A stretch of DNA of 64,000 bases, from positions 4,434,595 through 4,498,594 of the forward strand of contig BFEA01000011.1 in assembly GCA_003427395.1 (NCBI GenBank). Reading direction: 5' to 3'. The translations under genes and the position numbers were made by a program. Source of the stretch: Chara braunii. Its lineage: Eukaryota > Streptophyta > Charophyceae > Charales > Characeae. Positions 31,056-42,165 of this stretch are shown piece after piece. The stretch's first letter is position 1; every line of letters begins with the position of its first letter. The notes below the pieces were generated by a model. It saw only the letters and a program-made list of their open reading frames with translations, searched no databases and had not been told where the DNA came from.

Positions 31056-33972
31056 ATGGCTTGTGGTGTGCATGCTATGCCACAGCAGACTTGCAGCACA
31101 ACCTTGGAAAGCATGGACTGTGTGGCGTCTAATACAATGCTCAATGAGGATTTTCCTCCACCGCACCTGCCATTTTGTTCACAAGATGTTCGAAGTGGTC
31201 ACGAACATGTCGATAATGCTCCAGAATCTCCTGCTCGTAAGATGTCACGAAATATTGCGTGTGCGGACACTACATGTGAAAGTGTGTATCCCGTCCTTCG
31301 ATGCCCGGTTCGAACCTGTGAGCAGAGAGTGCTGAAGGTTAGGAGGGTAAGACCTCCTCTACTGACAATGACGCATCCGATGTCGATCGTGTTGTATGGG
31401 TGCCGAGGAGTTCACTTCGATATTTCGAGTACACAGGTCTTCTGTTTGGTGAGAGTGATGAAGGTGGTTCAGATTCAAGTGCTTCGGTGTCGTCTAGTGC
31501 TGATAGTTCTCCAGATAAAACCGATCTTCCACAAACGTACGCTGACCGGAACAGTGACCACTGTTGTCGAAATGACGATGAGAATTGTGACGTGATCTCT
31601 GATTTCGATGACATTTTTCCAAAACGTCTGTCCTCAGAGAAGCGTCCTTATACTTTTCGTCTCAGAATGCCGCGGTCAAAAAAGATTCTGCAATCAGTTC
31701 ATAGAAAACTCACAAAAAAAACACTGGCGAGTGTGTGTGGGCAGGTTTGCTGTAAGTGAGAGTGTTGCGCTCAGATGACCCTGGACGACATCAAAGCTGT
31801 CCGGAGCGCATACTACTCTAAGAACTAGCAGAGCAGGGATGCGTGGTGGGTTGAAACGTTGAAGAGGTTCACCTTCATAGAAGATGAAAAAGAGATTGTT
31901 CAACCTATTGTGGGGAGACGAAAGGTATGCATTAGTGCTTGGTGTTTCACACTGGGTGTATGTAGGAATACATTTCTAAAAAAAAGGATGACTTTGTCAA
32001 AAGGCTACAATATGTCGGAGCATGGCAGTACTGGACTCAGACGCACATCAGCAACATATGCGACGATGGACGGGAAACTAAGCTTCTTCGTGCGAGACAA
32101 CGGAGATTCCATGCCCAATGACATGAAGATCAAAGAGGGGGAATCAAGAGTGGTGTTGAGATTGCCTGCTTGCTATAACAAGGTTGATATTTATAAGTTG
32201 CTACAGTCGCAATTCGACAACGTGGGTGCTCCTTGTGTTTCTCTCCAAGTTTTTTACAACATGTGGAGAACGCAGTTTTGGCATGTGAAATTCCAAGACA
32301 TTGATCAAAACTTTGCGAAATGCGAGAAATGTGTTGAATACAAAGAATCTATCAATTCCGTAAAGTTCGTGCTGTGCGTGAGTACTTTGTTTCGTTACGC
32401 GAGAAACACTTGGACTTGCAGCTCCAACATCGTGTTGCGTATGAGGTGTGGAAGGATGAGTCGAAGAGACCGGGTTCCAACAGTTTGTGCATCATCATTG
32501 ACAGCATGAACCAAAGCAAAACCAACATTCCACACTTTGGCGAAGAGAACAAATCGAAGGCATTCGCAAATATTCCGATGTTGAAAACGAATCTAACAGC
32601 TATTATTGCACACGGTCTCTCACCATCGGTCCATGTTCACACATGGTACCCTTGCTATCCACATGATTCTAATGCTGTAGTGTCATCCATTATGAAAGTT
32701 CTCCGCGACATCCAGACGACGAATGACTTGCCTCCTAAACTGAGGATACAAGCTGACAACTGTTGGAGAGAAAACAAAAACAGATACGTTTTGGCACTCG
32801 CTACAACTTTGGTGAAATTTGGCTTCTTCAAAGAACTCGAATTCGGTTTTATGTTAGTGGGACACACACATACGGGCGTTGATGCCACTTTCAGTCATTT
32901 CTCTCGCAAACTGAAAATGCACGATGCATATACCATGCTCGACCTCTTCAAGCTCGTTGCCAGTTCTAAAAAAGAACGTTCATCGTGCACATTCATGGAT
33001 GAAATTGCTGATTGGCGAGCTGCTGTTAAGCCCTTCCTGGTCAAGAGACTGACCGGTCATACTCGTCCACAAGCATTTAGGTTTTATATGCAGGATGACA
33101 ATCCTGTGTTCCAGTGGAAAGAGTATTGCACTTCTCCTGAATGGTCTGCTCCAGTCTATTGCTTTAAACGAGATGAAAACAAAGCATTTGCTGGACCCGA
33201 ATGACCATTCATGCCATCACCTGTTCCGCCGTCAGCTTCTCTGCCTACTAAAGATAGGAATTCGGATTTCAAATCGGGAATTGAAGGTGTGAAGACGTTT
33301 GTTGGGTGGTTGGAGAACAAGAGGCACGAGTGGTTGGGAATGAAAGATGAGGTTAGTTTCTCAAAGGAGAGTGTTCTTTCACACTGGAAAACTTTCCTCG
33401 AGACAGTCGAGGAGCATTACGGGTCTGGGTTTGCGAAAACTTCACTCAAGGCTGACTTCTGGCCCTCACAAGACAAAATTAAGAAGGATGATCCAAATGA
33501 TATTGATATTGCCTTCCTCTTGAAGAGCAATGAGAATAAGGAGCCGTTGTTCGTTGGACCGACCAACGAGCGTCCAAAGGCGGAACTCAACCCAGTTGTG
33601 GATGTCGAAAAAGGTCAATTTGTTCTCTTGCGTCCTTCCCAAGATGATATCGATGAGGGAGTTCCTGTATGAAAGGGTAGAGTCATTTCCGATGTAGACA
33701 ACGATATGAAGTCGCTAACTTTCAATCATATTCTTATTGAATATTGGGTGCCACAACCTATTGCTAAACGTCTTTCTGTGCAATATTCGAACGCATGGAA
33801 GAAGACATGAAAGAAAGACAACACAACATCACAGCAGTGGCAGCATGTAGACTGTGTTGTGTGGAGCTGGACATCCAAGAGATTGCATTTAGAAAATGAA
33901 TTGCATATTCCAAAATCGGCCAGAGAGAAGGCCTTGGTATGCCTTTCATTTTCCGATAATGAAGATCAGTAG
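31056..33972 (+). pseudogene. DUF7869-type protein (transposase-like), decayed
   Basis: The start is ATG 31056. A frameshift near 31345 leads to an acidic Ser-rich part, then VCGQVCCK and a region with VCISAWCFTLGVCRNTF and CEKCVEYK (zinc-ligand pairs). A second shift near 32355 enters the core frame. Numbered from 32374, that core has IIDSMNQSKT (Asp43), QADNCWRENKNRY (Asp128) and VGHTHTGVD (163-170), the spaced acidic and His residues I associate with DUF7869, an RNase-H-like domain of large eukaryotic mobile elements. In-frame stops are TGA 31757, TAG 31826, TGA 33202, TGA 33670 and TGA 33808. The frame still makes sense past each, to TAG 33970-33972. The ancestral protein was about 950 residues. 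The function as transposase is inferred from the family. Confidence 0.75.
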
Positions 33973-34133
33973 GTTTTCAATAGGTTTTGAAGAAAAGCTA
34001 ATCGTAGTTCTTTACACGTATTAGTACGTTATTTAGTTGTCATTGAGCTTTTATTTATATATATTTAAACTGTATTTTCATGTGTTGCAGAATGGTTCAA
34101 CCATTTGTGACGACTGAATGACCGCCAAGTAAC

Positions 34134-34703
34134 ATGGTGTGGGGAAGAAATATATGGCATGATATGGGTCCAGTTTTCTTCATATCTGAACTGATTTTTG
34201 ACAGTGCAGTACTCAGTGTTAGAGGTGTGGATGCCCCACCGGAAGATTGGGAACATTCTCCTCGAGAATCACTCTATATTTGTGGTCGGAGGTGTTGTGG
34301 AACGAGAACATACCCGCGAGAAGTGCTCGCACCCTTTTCGAAATTGTATTATTCAACAGTCAAATTCTGCCACAACAATTTGAACGTGATGACCTTGTTT
34401 TGTGCAGCGACAACTGTTCGAGGTCGGTGCAAAATATCTTTCCTTATTTATAATGACTATTCTACAAGTGCAAGTGTTTCCAATGCAGACAACATCGATG
34501 AACGACGACGACAAGAATTCCGAAGGAGGATCATGACACTCATGGATGGGCTTGTGGACACGGCCATCAAATATTTCCGAAGTCTCATGCTGAGCAAATA
34601 TGAAGTAATAGAAAGTTATATAGAGTACAAGGACCCGACGTTTGACGGACAAACTAATACCATCATTGTAGAAGATTGGACAACTTATACAAGGACAGAC
34701 TGA
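34134..34703 (+). CDS. Hypothetical protein, element II
   Basis: An open frame of 189 codons from ATG 34134. The second half is helical and charged (NIDERRRQEFRRRIMTLMDG, AIKYFRSLMLSKYEV). Composition is protein-like, but no domain was recognised. It may be the last exon of the transposase gene or a separate small gene of element II. The stop falls next to a 24-bp tandem duplication. Confidence 0.35.
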   Translation: MVWGRNIWHDMGPVFFISELIFDSAVLSVRGVDAPPEDWEHSPRESLYICGRRCCGTRTYPREVLAPFSKLYYSTVKFCHNNLNVMTLFCAATTVRGRCKISFLIYNDYSTSASVSNADNIDERRRQEFRRRIMTLMDGLVDTAIKYFRSLMLSKYEVIESYIEYKDPTFDGQTNTIIVEDWTTYTRTD

Positions 34704-34743
34704 AATGTTGTCTTGATCGCAGACTGAAATGTTGTCTTGATCG
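34696..34743. repeat. 24-bp perfect tandem duplication
   Basis: CAGACTGAAATGTTGTCTTG plus GATCG-type end occurs twice in direct succession, overlapping the end of the 34134-34703 frame. Confidence 0.9.
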
Positions 34744-35365
34744 CATTAGTTTATCTTTGTAGTCGATCTAGTTACTAGGCTTGTTTTGCCTATTTTCGGA
34801 GTGTCGTTTGTGCTTTGCATTTAATTTTTTTTTTCCTCTTACTCGGTCAATGGCCTTGAGACATCATCTAAGTTCGAATAACCCAGTCCTGCATTAATAT
34901 AGAGTTATTTGGTTATCCGAGTTCAGCGGGATTCGAACTAAGGTTTGTGTTTTGACAGTTTATGTGTGATACTGCTTTCAAATTGCTTTTAATATTGAAC
35001 TTTTGCACGTGTTTTCATTTCATTGTGTTGTTGTAGTTAAGCAAATTTTTTGTACGTGTTTTTTTAGTGTCCGTTGCACTTTGCTGTCAAATATTAATAG
35101 ATATTTAAATTTTTTTCAAAGGTCACATGCAAGGTTTTTCTGTTCTTTCATGTTAGCCTTTAAGTTCAAGGAACATCAGATTCCGAACTGATTGAAATAT
35201 TGTCAAGTTCAACTTGATCCGACACTCACTGAGTCTCACGTTTTGCAATATGTGTNNATGNTGTGTAAGCTTGGTATTATAATTAATATAATAAATTGAA
35301 TATGACTTCTTGGATTTTGCGATAGAATGGATGTATTCATGTTATGAAAGGTTGGGATAATATAC

Positions 35366-35479
35366 AATGGTTAACTCATGAAACTTGTATTGATGCAGAT
35401 ACGCGACTTTCTTTAAAAATAGAATCATGGATAGTTGACTAATGAAACTTGTATTGATGCGGATATGCAATTTTCTTTT
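35366..35479. repeat. Degenerate direct repeat, about 60-bp spacing
   Basis: ATGAAACTTGTATTGATGC followed by AGATACGCGACTTTC or GGATATGCAATTTTC occurs twice (from about 35378 and about 35441), in A+T-rich sequence with no gene. Confidence 0.75.
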
Positions 35480-35575
35480 CAATACTTGATTATATAATAT
35501 TTGTCAATAAGATGCTAAAATCCTCTGCTCTTGTTGTTAAATTTACTTTTGTTCTGGCAAATTTGTTAATTTCAT

Positions 35576-35745
35576 TATGTTCACTTTTTACAAAACATTT
35601 AATTTTTAACAAAAACACCGTTTCCCGGATTGCTTGTCGTTTGTCTGCGTCTGGGTTGCTAGGTCATTGACATTGATCGAACGAAGATCCAAGTCGGCCG
35701 CCCGCACATAGTGTCACCAGGCCGGGCTCCTGCAATACAATGTGT
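35576..35745. other. Right end of element II
   Basis: Contains TTTTTAACAAAAACACCGTT (35603-35622), GGCCGCCC (35696-35703) and CTCCTGCAATAC (35727-35738). The same blocks in the same order end element I (27055-27175), except that the last 12-mer is inverted there. The 34.75-35.57 kb stretch before it is A+T-rich and has no gene. Confidence 0.5.
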
Positions 35746-35880
35746 CTATATCATCCATTTAATGCGCTCCCTTCCCTGCCCCTGGGGACCATGGGGTGCG
35801 TGTAGCTACAGCGGTTGTAGTGGCTGCCACAACCGCAAATCTCATCTGTCCACGTTCAAGATGTCGTGGCGGATCATTGC

Positions 35881-36330
35881 TCATATGCATCTGTAAACAT
35901 CTTCTTCTGGCCAACATTGAACTGCCTTGATCTTAAATCCTTGCAGGTCAAGTAAGGAGTTGTGGTTGTGCCATCGCAGTCCCTCAACTTTGTCGAAGAG
36001 GACATACAAATCAATTGGAGCGATTTGAAATCGGCTCTCACCGATCCTCTTGATAGCCCGGTAGCCAACTGTGTAACGTTTTAGACTAAATTTCCGGGCT
36101 TGGCGGGTGAAGGCAGTGTCCCTCCCTTCCGGGTTTTCACGGTCAACCGATAAGCCCCACCTCTGAAGTGTGACCCATCCCTTCCACTCCTCTCCTCCCC
36201 CTCCTGGTGGTGACAATCCCACTTCCCATCTTCCATCGGTCCTCCTCAATGGAATCACCAACACTCTATCATTCATCGACAAGGGTCTTTCATACAAACC
36301 CCGGTCTACCAAGTTCGGTGTCCTCATCAA
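35881..36330 (-). CDS. Hypothetical protein fragment
   Basis: About 149 codons open on the minus strand. The C-terminal half (KFSLKRYTVGYRAIKRIGES, IDLYVLFDKVEGLRWHNHN) has ordinary protein composition; the N-terminal part overlaps a low-complexity CTCC-rich stretch. No family was recognised. It may be a fragment of a retroelement because decayed Ty3/gypsy sequence lies 2 kb away on the same strand. Confidence 0.25.
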   Translation of the reverse strand: MMRTPNLVDRGLYERPLSMNDRVLVIPLRRTDGRWEVGLSPPGGGGEEWKGWVTLQRWGLSVDRENPEGRDTAFTRQARKFSLKRYTVGYRAIKRIGESRFQIAPIDLYVLFDKVEGLRWHNHNSLLDLQGFKIKAVQCWPEEDVYRCI

Positions 36331-38279
36331 TGGAAGCCTCTAAAGTGTAACCCATCCCTTCCACTCCTCTCCTCCCCCTCCTGCGTGAGATCAGCCCTGC
36401 CTCGTCGGGGTCCTCCTCCTTCCCCTTCGTCGAATTAACCCTCTCCTTGTCTACATATTGTTCGTTCCTCTTTTGTTGTGGAATAAACCAGAGCACAAAG
36501 TTGAGGCAGGGTTAAGTGAGAGATTATCCTTCACTACTTTGAGAGTTGTCTGTAATACTTGTTTCCTTCGTTTTCTATATTGATAATCTTTTTGAAGACT
36601 ATACAAGTTGTTTTTGAAAGAGAAAGATAGTTTTTAAAGAACCGGTCTTCATTTCTTCTGTGTTGTAAAAAAATCATTTCCCACTCGTTGCCAAAAGTTG
36701 ACTAAAAGAGAATTATTAAGTTTGAAAAAACTTCAACCTTTCTTCATGTATTGTATTACAATATCGACTAATTCCGAAGTACAAATTCATAAGGAAAGAC
36801 AATGCCACAAGTGCAAAAGATATTAAAGCACTTGCAAAGAGATGGTGAATCAAGAAGAAGCAAAAAGAAGAATCGAGAGAAGAAAAAAAAAAATTACACT
36901 GCCAAGACCAAAGACAAATCTCTCTTTCTCTCTCCAGTCTCCTCCTCCTCCTTATCTCCACCAATCTTATTCTTCATCAAATAATAATAGTAATAGTAAT
37001 AATGAATGGTTGAGCCAGAACCAATATCCGAAGTTCCCTCTTAATGCCAATACAACAAGTGGTTCACCATAGCCACGACCTCCCTCTTCTTCTACAATGA
37101 ACATGCTTCGACTATGGCAAACTACTAAGAGTCTTGCCCTCACATTCAAAAGACAGCGCAAAAGCAACAATGTCCACTGCCCTTCAGGCCGCCATGCCTG
37201 ACCCTGCCCTAAACTCTTCTTGGTTGAGGGCTACCCCAAGGGGGGCTGCCATATGCAACTCGTAACAAGTTGATGAAGATGATGTCCTCCATAGCCAGGT
37301 AAGTACCGTGCCACTCTCCTCCTTCGCCCCCTTCAATTTCTTCCCCTGCAAGCTGGGCTGCTCACCATAGCCAGGTAAAGCGCCCAACTCTCCTTCTTCC
37401 TCCCCAGGAGCTCACTTGAGAACCAACGCCCGCTCAAGCAGCATGACGCCGAAACTTGCATACCGCAAATGAGGAGGAGCTACCTGCTTCTGCAAGAGAT
37501 AGCGGTCAACCAGCCTCATGGCTGGTGACTTCCAGGCTACACAACCTCCAAGCAACCGGTCGCTCCTCCCTTCCGGAGAGAAACATAATTGCAGACTCTG
37601 ATGTCCGCACAAGCCCTAGACTCAGGGCCTCAAGCTACTTGGACTGATACCCGCCTAAAACTAATTTTACCGCTATTGGGCCTCTAAAAGTACTAACTTC
37701 TGGTCTTCTTCTGCTAGGCCTACCGCAACTTTTAGTTCTATCAGCCTAGCCTACCCGCTACTTGAGTGTTTTTCCCATCTTCCCTAAGCATCGCGGGCCT
37801 ACCACTTGCTACTTGAGTGTTTTCCCCCTGCTGCAACCCTCAAAGTCACGGCCACATGTAAGTACCAACCTCATTGGCCTTTCAGACACACAAGTGCCCT
37901 GGCGGACCACACACACTCGAGCACACACACAAAAATCACCAGACACACTCACACACAAACTTAGAAATCTCAGCAAACAGCGGGAATCTCAGCAGACACA
38001 CAATCCAACGAAAAAACAAAAAAATCAGCACAGTTCTCAGTCGGTGACTTTCCAAGTCATTACATTATCCCCCTCTCAAGGCGACGCCCCTTCGAGCGAG
38101 TAACTCATTTTGAGTATCTGCAAAAGACATCATAGGCATAAATGAGAAAATGAGTTGTGGTGTGTTCATAAGGCGTGAGTGTTACAAAAAATTTGACTAT
38201 CTGCCGAGCAACTATCTATCCTTTGTAAGCGTTGACAACAAGAGGTACATTCTGTAACAAATCTTTCCGATTAATCCAG
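36331..38279. other. Intergenic, simple direct repeats only
   Basis: No gene seen. A 46-bp block containing AAGTGTAACCCATCCCTTCC occurs at about 36340-36385 and, with G variants, at 36160-36205. Further short duplications are CCATAGCCAGGTAA (37290 and 37370 regions) and CTACTTGAGTGTTTT (37759 and 37812 regions). A CACACA-rich stretch lies at about 37910-37960. Confidence 0.4.
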
Positions 38280-39120
38280 TAGAACTAATCCAACGGGTGA
38301 TATAGGAAGTGAACTTTATACTGTTTGCTCGTCTCATTTCCCTCATGTAAAACAATTCTGTCGATTTCGTGACAACCATCAATACCACGGGGGATCATAG
38401 GCTCTCGATAAGGAATAGACTCGTCAGCAATGTGGGCATTGTGGGGAAACAATTTGGATGCATGAAAGACCGGATACGTGTGCTGATCAGGTGGCACGTT
38501 AATCACCTTCTACCACCTTTAGAACCTGTCAAGGACCATAGTACAATGGAAGAAGATTTCGCGACACTCCCTCTTCTTCAGAAAATTCAGACATTTTGAC
38601 CAGACATAACTTCCTACTTCGAATTTCCCGTCTTTGCGTAAATTCTTAGCGTACTTTATCATGACATGTTGATGCTTGGTCATTGTTGCAACAACAACTT
38701 TGAGCAAGCATGCATACTGGGTATTGTAACCAGGCACGTCGAGAGTCCGACTAGGCGACCAATTAGGGAACAAGAAGGATAGAGGATTGTGTATCTGTCA
38801 GCCGTAGTGCAACTGATTCGACGTCACCCGGGAAGCAGGGCGGATGAAGTTGTTGTGTAACCCCTTCACTTTATCCAGCTCTTTGTCCCACGTGTCATGA
38901 TCAGGGATAATTAGAGCACGAAGAAGTTGAGTGACAACCTGGTTGATTTCCTCAGCCAACCCATGTGCTTTGGGTGTCGGCCAAATGTTATCTCCAGTTC
39001 GATGTCATAGATTTGAGATTTGGAGGCCTTCCAATCTGCAGTAATGAACCTTGTGTGTCGCAAGAGTTTTCGGGGGACCATACTGCAGAATGTACTTTTG
39101 ATGGAACTCCTCAATCACAA
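38280..39120 (-). pseudogene. Ty3/gypsy retrotransposon: integrase end and chromo-like tail, decayed
   Basis: Read from 39120 down on the minus strand: YGPPKTLATH (the GxP-x-xx-xSDRG region, mutated), a TPKAHGLAEEINQVV block that corresponds to the conserved QTERVN segment, ASRVTSNQLHYG, then FEVGSYVWSKCLNF (GDxVWL) and finally VFHASKLFPH and a chromodomain-like YKVHFLYHPLD. These are in the right order for a gypsy-type pol C-terminus. Several stops and at least two frameshifts are present. LTRs, RT and protease were not found. A long-TIR element begins 11 nt upstream at 39131. Confidence 0.65.
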
Positions 39121-39130
39121 GATGAGTAAA

Positions 39131-40172
39131 TTGCCATTTCGTCAAAATAGACATCTTTTATTTTTTGAACGAAATCGAAACCGAGTTTTTTGGTAAAAAA
39201 CTTGGCCAAATTTGCTGCTCCTGAGGGTTCGGCATTCTTAAAACGCTGCACCCCCTGGATGTATATGGACTTAGCTTGAGACCAAACACGAATTTTTTTA
39301 TTTTTTAAAAATAAAAATAAAAACTATAATCGTGTTGTGTTTGGAAATTTCAAGCGGTATTTTTCACTAGGAAGATTCTCACGCCCAGCCGGTCCTGCCC
39401 GGCCGGGCACCCGGGCCTGACGTCCGGCAGGGTCTGACGCCCGGGGTACCCAGGCATGCAAAAAAAATAAAAAATAAAAAAAATAAAAATAAAAAAAATT
39501 GGTTTTCTGCGCTCTCCCAGAGGACTCCAAATCCGGGCTCATTTCGTTTTTTGTGAGTTGGCTGTCAAGCGGGGGGGAGGGGGGTATAAATCGCTTTTAA
39601 AGGGGCTAAAGGGATCTAAAGGGGGTTGCCTTTGTGTGATTCTGTTATTTTCTTTTTTATCTCCGATTCTGTGACGAATTATAATGTGACCCTCAGCCAA
39701 AAGTCGTTTGTATTTCAATCCTACACAACATATTTTTTTCCGGAATTTTTTTTATTTTATTTTTTTTTGGCGCTGGGGCTGCCCGGAACCCTGCCCGGGG
39801 GTCATGCCCAGCCGGGCACCCGGGGCTGTACCCGGGCAGAAGTTGAGTGCCCAGGCGCCCGGGAAAACAGCCTAGGTATTTCATTCATAAGTTCTCCAAT
39901 TTAAACATAAGAGAATTTTTCATGTTTTTAGTAACTTTTACGAAAATTTTACCTTTTGTAATGGGAATCTTTTGGACTCCTTCCCATACTAAAAACATTT
40001 GAATCAAGTTGTTCCCCCTGGATGTATCCGGTCGCAAGATAAGTCTGCATACATCCACGGGGTCCAAAATTTTAAGAACGCCCAACCCTAGGAGCAGCAA
40101 ATTTGGACAAGTTTTCAGCCAATTTCAATTTCGTTCAAGAAATAAAAAATGTCCATTTTGACGAAATGGCAG
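39131..40172. mobile_element. Long-TIR element (family TIR-1), copy 2, with internal insertion
   Basis: The left arm (39131-39290) and right arm (40010-40172) are inverted copies of the arms at 4255-4572, sharing GCCATTTCGTCAAAAT, TTTTATTTTTTGAACG and GAGGGTT..GCG. The interior adds about 700 bp with A+T-rich blocks and two clusters rich in CCCGGGC (39385-39440 and 39775-39865) that face each other, suggesting a second palindromic element nested inside. Confidence 0.8.
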
Positions 40173-40284
40173 TTTTGTCACGGCCGCCGCTGCCCTTGTC
40201 GCCGTTGGTGATGTTGTTGTTGTTGATGTTGCCGCTGTTGTTTTGTTGGTGTTGCCGTTGTGGCCATCATCGCTGCTGCCAGCA

Positions 40285-40605
40285 TCATCCAGTGTCCACG
40301 AGCGGTCTTCGAGCTGGTTGTGCAGGTCGCGACCATTCTCGAAGAATCATGTCATCCGCTTGCCCGCAATCAGTGAAGGCATCTGGCTGGGGATACAGCC
40401 CCTCCTCCAGCTCCCAGATGATGTCCAGCATGCCCTGAGTCGTGTCTTCCAACCAAGCGGCCAATGAGATAGCCCCCCCTTCAACCTCCAGCCCGTTCTG
40501 CCACTGCGATGATAACCCCCACACAACTGCCCGCAACTGCCTACATCCCTCCAAGATAACCAGGCACTCCTCTGCTCCACGTTGTAGCTCTTCCATTGAA
40601 GCCAT
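40285..40605 (-). CDS. Hypothetical acidic ORF
   Basis: 106 codons from ATG 40605 on the minus strand (MASMEELQRGAEECL...). The composition is protein-like and Leu/Glu/Trp-rich. No domain recognised, and the opposite strand is also open. It could be a fragment of a host or element gene, or chance in G+C-rich sequence. Confidence 0.25.
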   Translation of the reverse strand: MASMEELQRGAEECLVILEGCRQLRAVVWGLSSQWQNGLEVEGGAISLAAWLEDTTQGMLDIIWELEEGLYPQPDAFTDCGQADDMILREWSRPAQPARRPLVDTG

Positions 40606-41068
40606 TACTTACCCTAAAACTGTGCCGCTGTTGCTGCTCAAACCTCCAAAACACAAGGCTGACGCTTCCGCTGTTCACGCATCACAAGACGTCCCCGCCA
40701 CCAGACAACAGGTGGCAGGTGGCAAATGAGCCACTGGCCCACTGCCATGTGTCGGGCGTGCGCACAGGCCCAGCAGGCGGCTAGCCTCACCTCCCCTGGC
40801 GCTGGTCGAGCTGGGGCAACCGGGCCTCGCCGGTTGGCCAATGTCGAAGCACTAGCGCTAGCGCAAATTTCCCTCCCCGTGAGGCGCTCAATCATGGGGC
40901 AGGGGCCATGCTGTGCTCTACTCACTGAGCTAATCAGCTGCCTTTTGCTTAACTCACCTGGCAGCGTCAAGCCAAGCCTTCCAAGGCTCGCCAGCCTGCA
41001 ACTGCGCCTTTCCAGAGTGGCCTGCCGCGTTCACTACCGGCCCAGGCCTGAATCAAAACCTTATTACC

Positions 41069-41163
41069 GACCTTTGGGACATCCGTTAAAATTGGAACGA
41101 TACGGAGAAGCTTGGCATGACCACTGTGCAAGGATGACACACGTAAATCGAAAATGGTCCACA
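41069..41163 (+). ncRNA. U6 snRNA-derived pseudogene
   Basis: The segment is collinear with nearly the whole of plant U6: GGGACATCCGTTAAAATTGG, AACGATACGGAGAAG, TTGGCATGACC (AGCATGGCC expected), GCAAGGATGACACA, AAATCG and AATGGTCCA. Substitutions lie in the ACAGAGA region (ACGGAGA), which pairs with the 5' splice site, and no T-run follows, so it is a pseudogene. Confidence 0.85.
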
Positions 41164-41305
41164 TAAATACAGGAAAAAAGTTCTTATCGCGTATACCAGT
41201 AAGAGCACTACTTAGGTATGGGAGCTGGACCCGGTTGGGCAGCACATTTCCGTCCATTCTGCGTTGCCTGTTCCCCAGCCTTTTCAAACACATATTTTGC
41301 AGAGT

Positions 41306-41681
41306 GCAAGACACAATAGGCGCCACGAGGATGGCAGAGGCTAAGGGATGGAGGGAGATCCTACTGGTGCCCCCCGGTGGTCCCCCCCCAACACCCGACC
41401 CTACTGCAGGATAGGTACGGAAGTGCAGACTGGAGATGGGACGCTGGACCCGGTTTCCAGCATATTGGCATCACCCTCATTGATGTACATTGATGTACTG
41501 TTCTGCAAAGCTGCATTTAAGGGACGCTGGACCCGGTTTCCAGCAGGTGTTACTCCCCACCAATAGATGGAGCGGCCCGCTAGGCAAAACCTCAATCCTG
41601 GTGGTTCTCTTACCACCACCAGGATAGTGGTCTTGCACAAGGGCCTTTTTCCAAAAAAAATAAAAAAAAATAAAATAAAAA
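41306..41681 (+). mobile_element. Retroposon family D, copy 1
   Basis: Begins GACACAATAGGCGCCA, passes ACTGGTGCCCCC and two copies of CTGGACCCGGTTTCCAGCA, then CCCCACCAATAGATGGAGCG and ends in an A-rich run (41652-41681). It is collinear with 54485-54868. The 3' A-run and the copies on both strands suggest an RNA-mediated SINE-like element. No tRNA-type head was recognised. Confidence 0.8.
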
Positions 41682-41872
41682 GGTTCATGTGAACTGGTGG
41701 ATTAAGAGCACCGATTCAGATAGGAAGAGTGGTGTAGCTCTCTGCATTGATGAATTTGAAGCTCTCATACTCCGCAATGCCACATCGATTGATGCATTAG
41801 TAGGTTTACCGTAGGTACTGGTACTCCGGGGATGATCTCCGGGCTCAAATAGCTCTTTTATTCTCATTGTAT

Positions 41873-42024
41873 GAGGGACGCTGGAACCGCTTTCCAGCAG
41901 GTGCTGCTCCCCACCAATAGATTGGAGCCACAAACCAAGTTGCTAGGGGTGATGGGTCATATCATCACTCCTAGCAAACTTGGTGGGTGTTTGTATCAAA
42001 AAAAAAAAAAAAAAAAAAAAAAAA
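41873..42024 (+). mobile_element. Retroposon family D, 5'-truncated copy with poly(A)
   Basis: GAGGGACGCTGGAACC, TTTCCAGCAGGTGCTGCT and CACCAATAGATTGGAGC match the 3' part of family D. A different tail follows and ends in a 25-A run (42000-42024). Confidence 0.6.
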
Positions 42025-42033
42025 GAGTGGAAA

Positions 42034-42165
42034 GTGATTGTTTTGTCGGCAGCCCATGTGTGAAGTTCAGTCATATGAAGCGACTGGGTTTGGAAATGAT
42101 TTTGATAGTGATTGTTTTTACGGCAGCTCGCGCGTGAAGTTCACTCGTATGAAGTGACCGGGCTT
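42034..42165. repeat. Tandem duplication of about 75 bp
   Basis: TGATTGTTTTGTCGGCAGC..GTGTGAAGTTCAGTCATATGAAGC..GACTGGG and its diverged second copy starting about 42109. A run of 22 T follows. Confidence 0.75.

Noticed and set aside
33202-33810. TGA codons read as selenocysteine or another sense codon in the DUF7869 gene
   Set aside because: Frameshifts and a TAG are also present, so plain decay explains the stops better. No selenocysteine insertion element was looked for by computation.
34861-34945. tRNA-like sequence on the minus strand with GTTCGAATCC
   Set aside because: No A box at the required distance and no cloverleaf; probably a chance B box.
38280-39120. An active Ty3/gypsy element
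   Set aside because: Only the integrase end and chromo-like tail are seen, with stops and frameshifts. No LTR pair, RT or primer-binding site was found.
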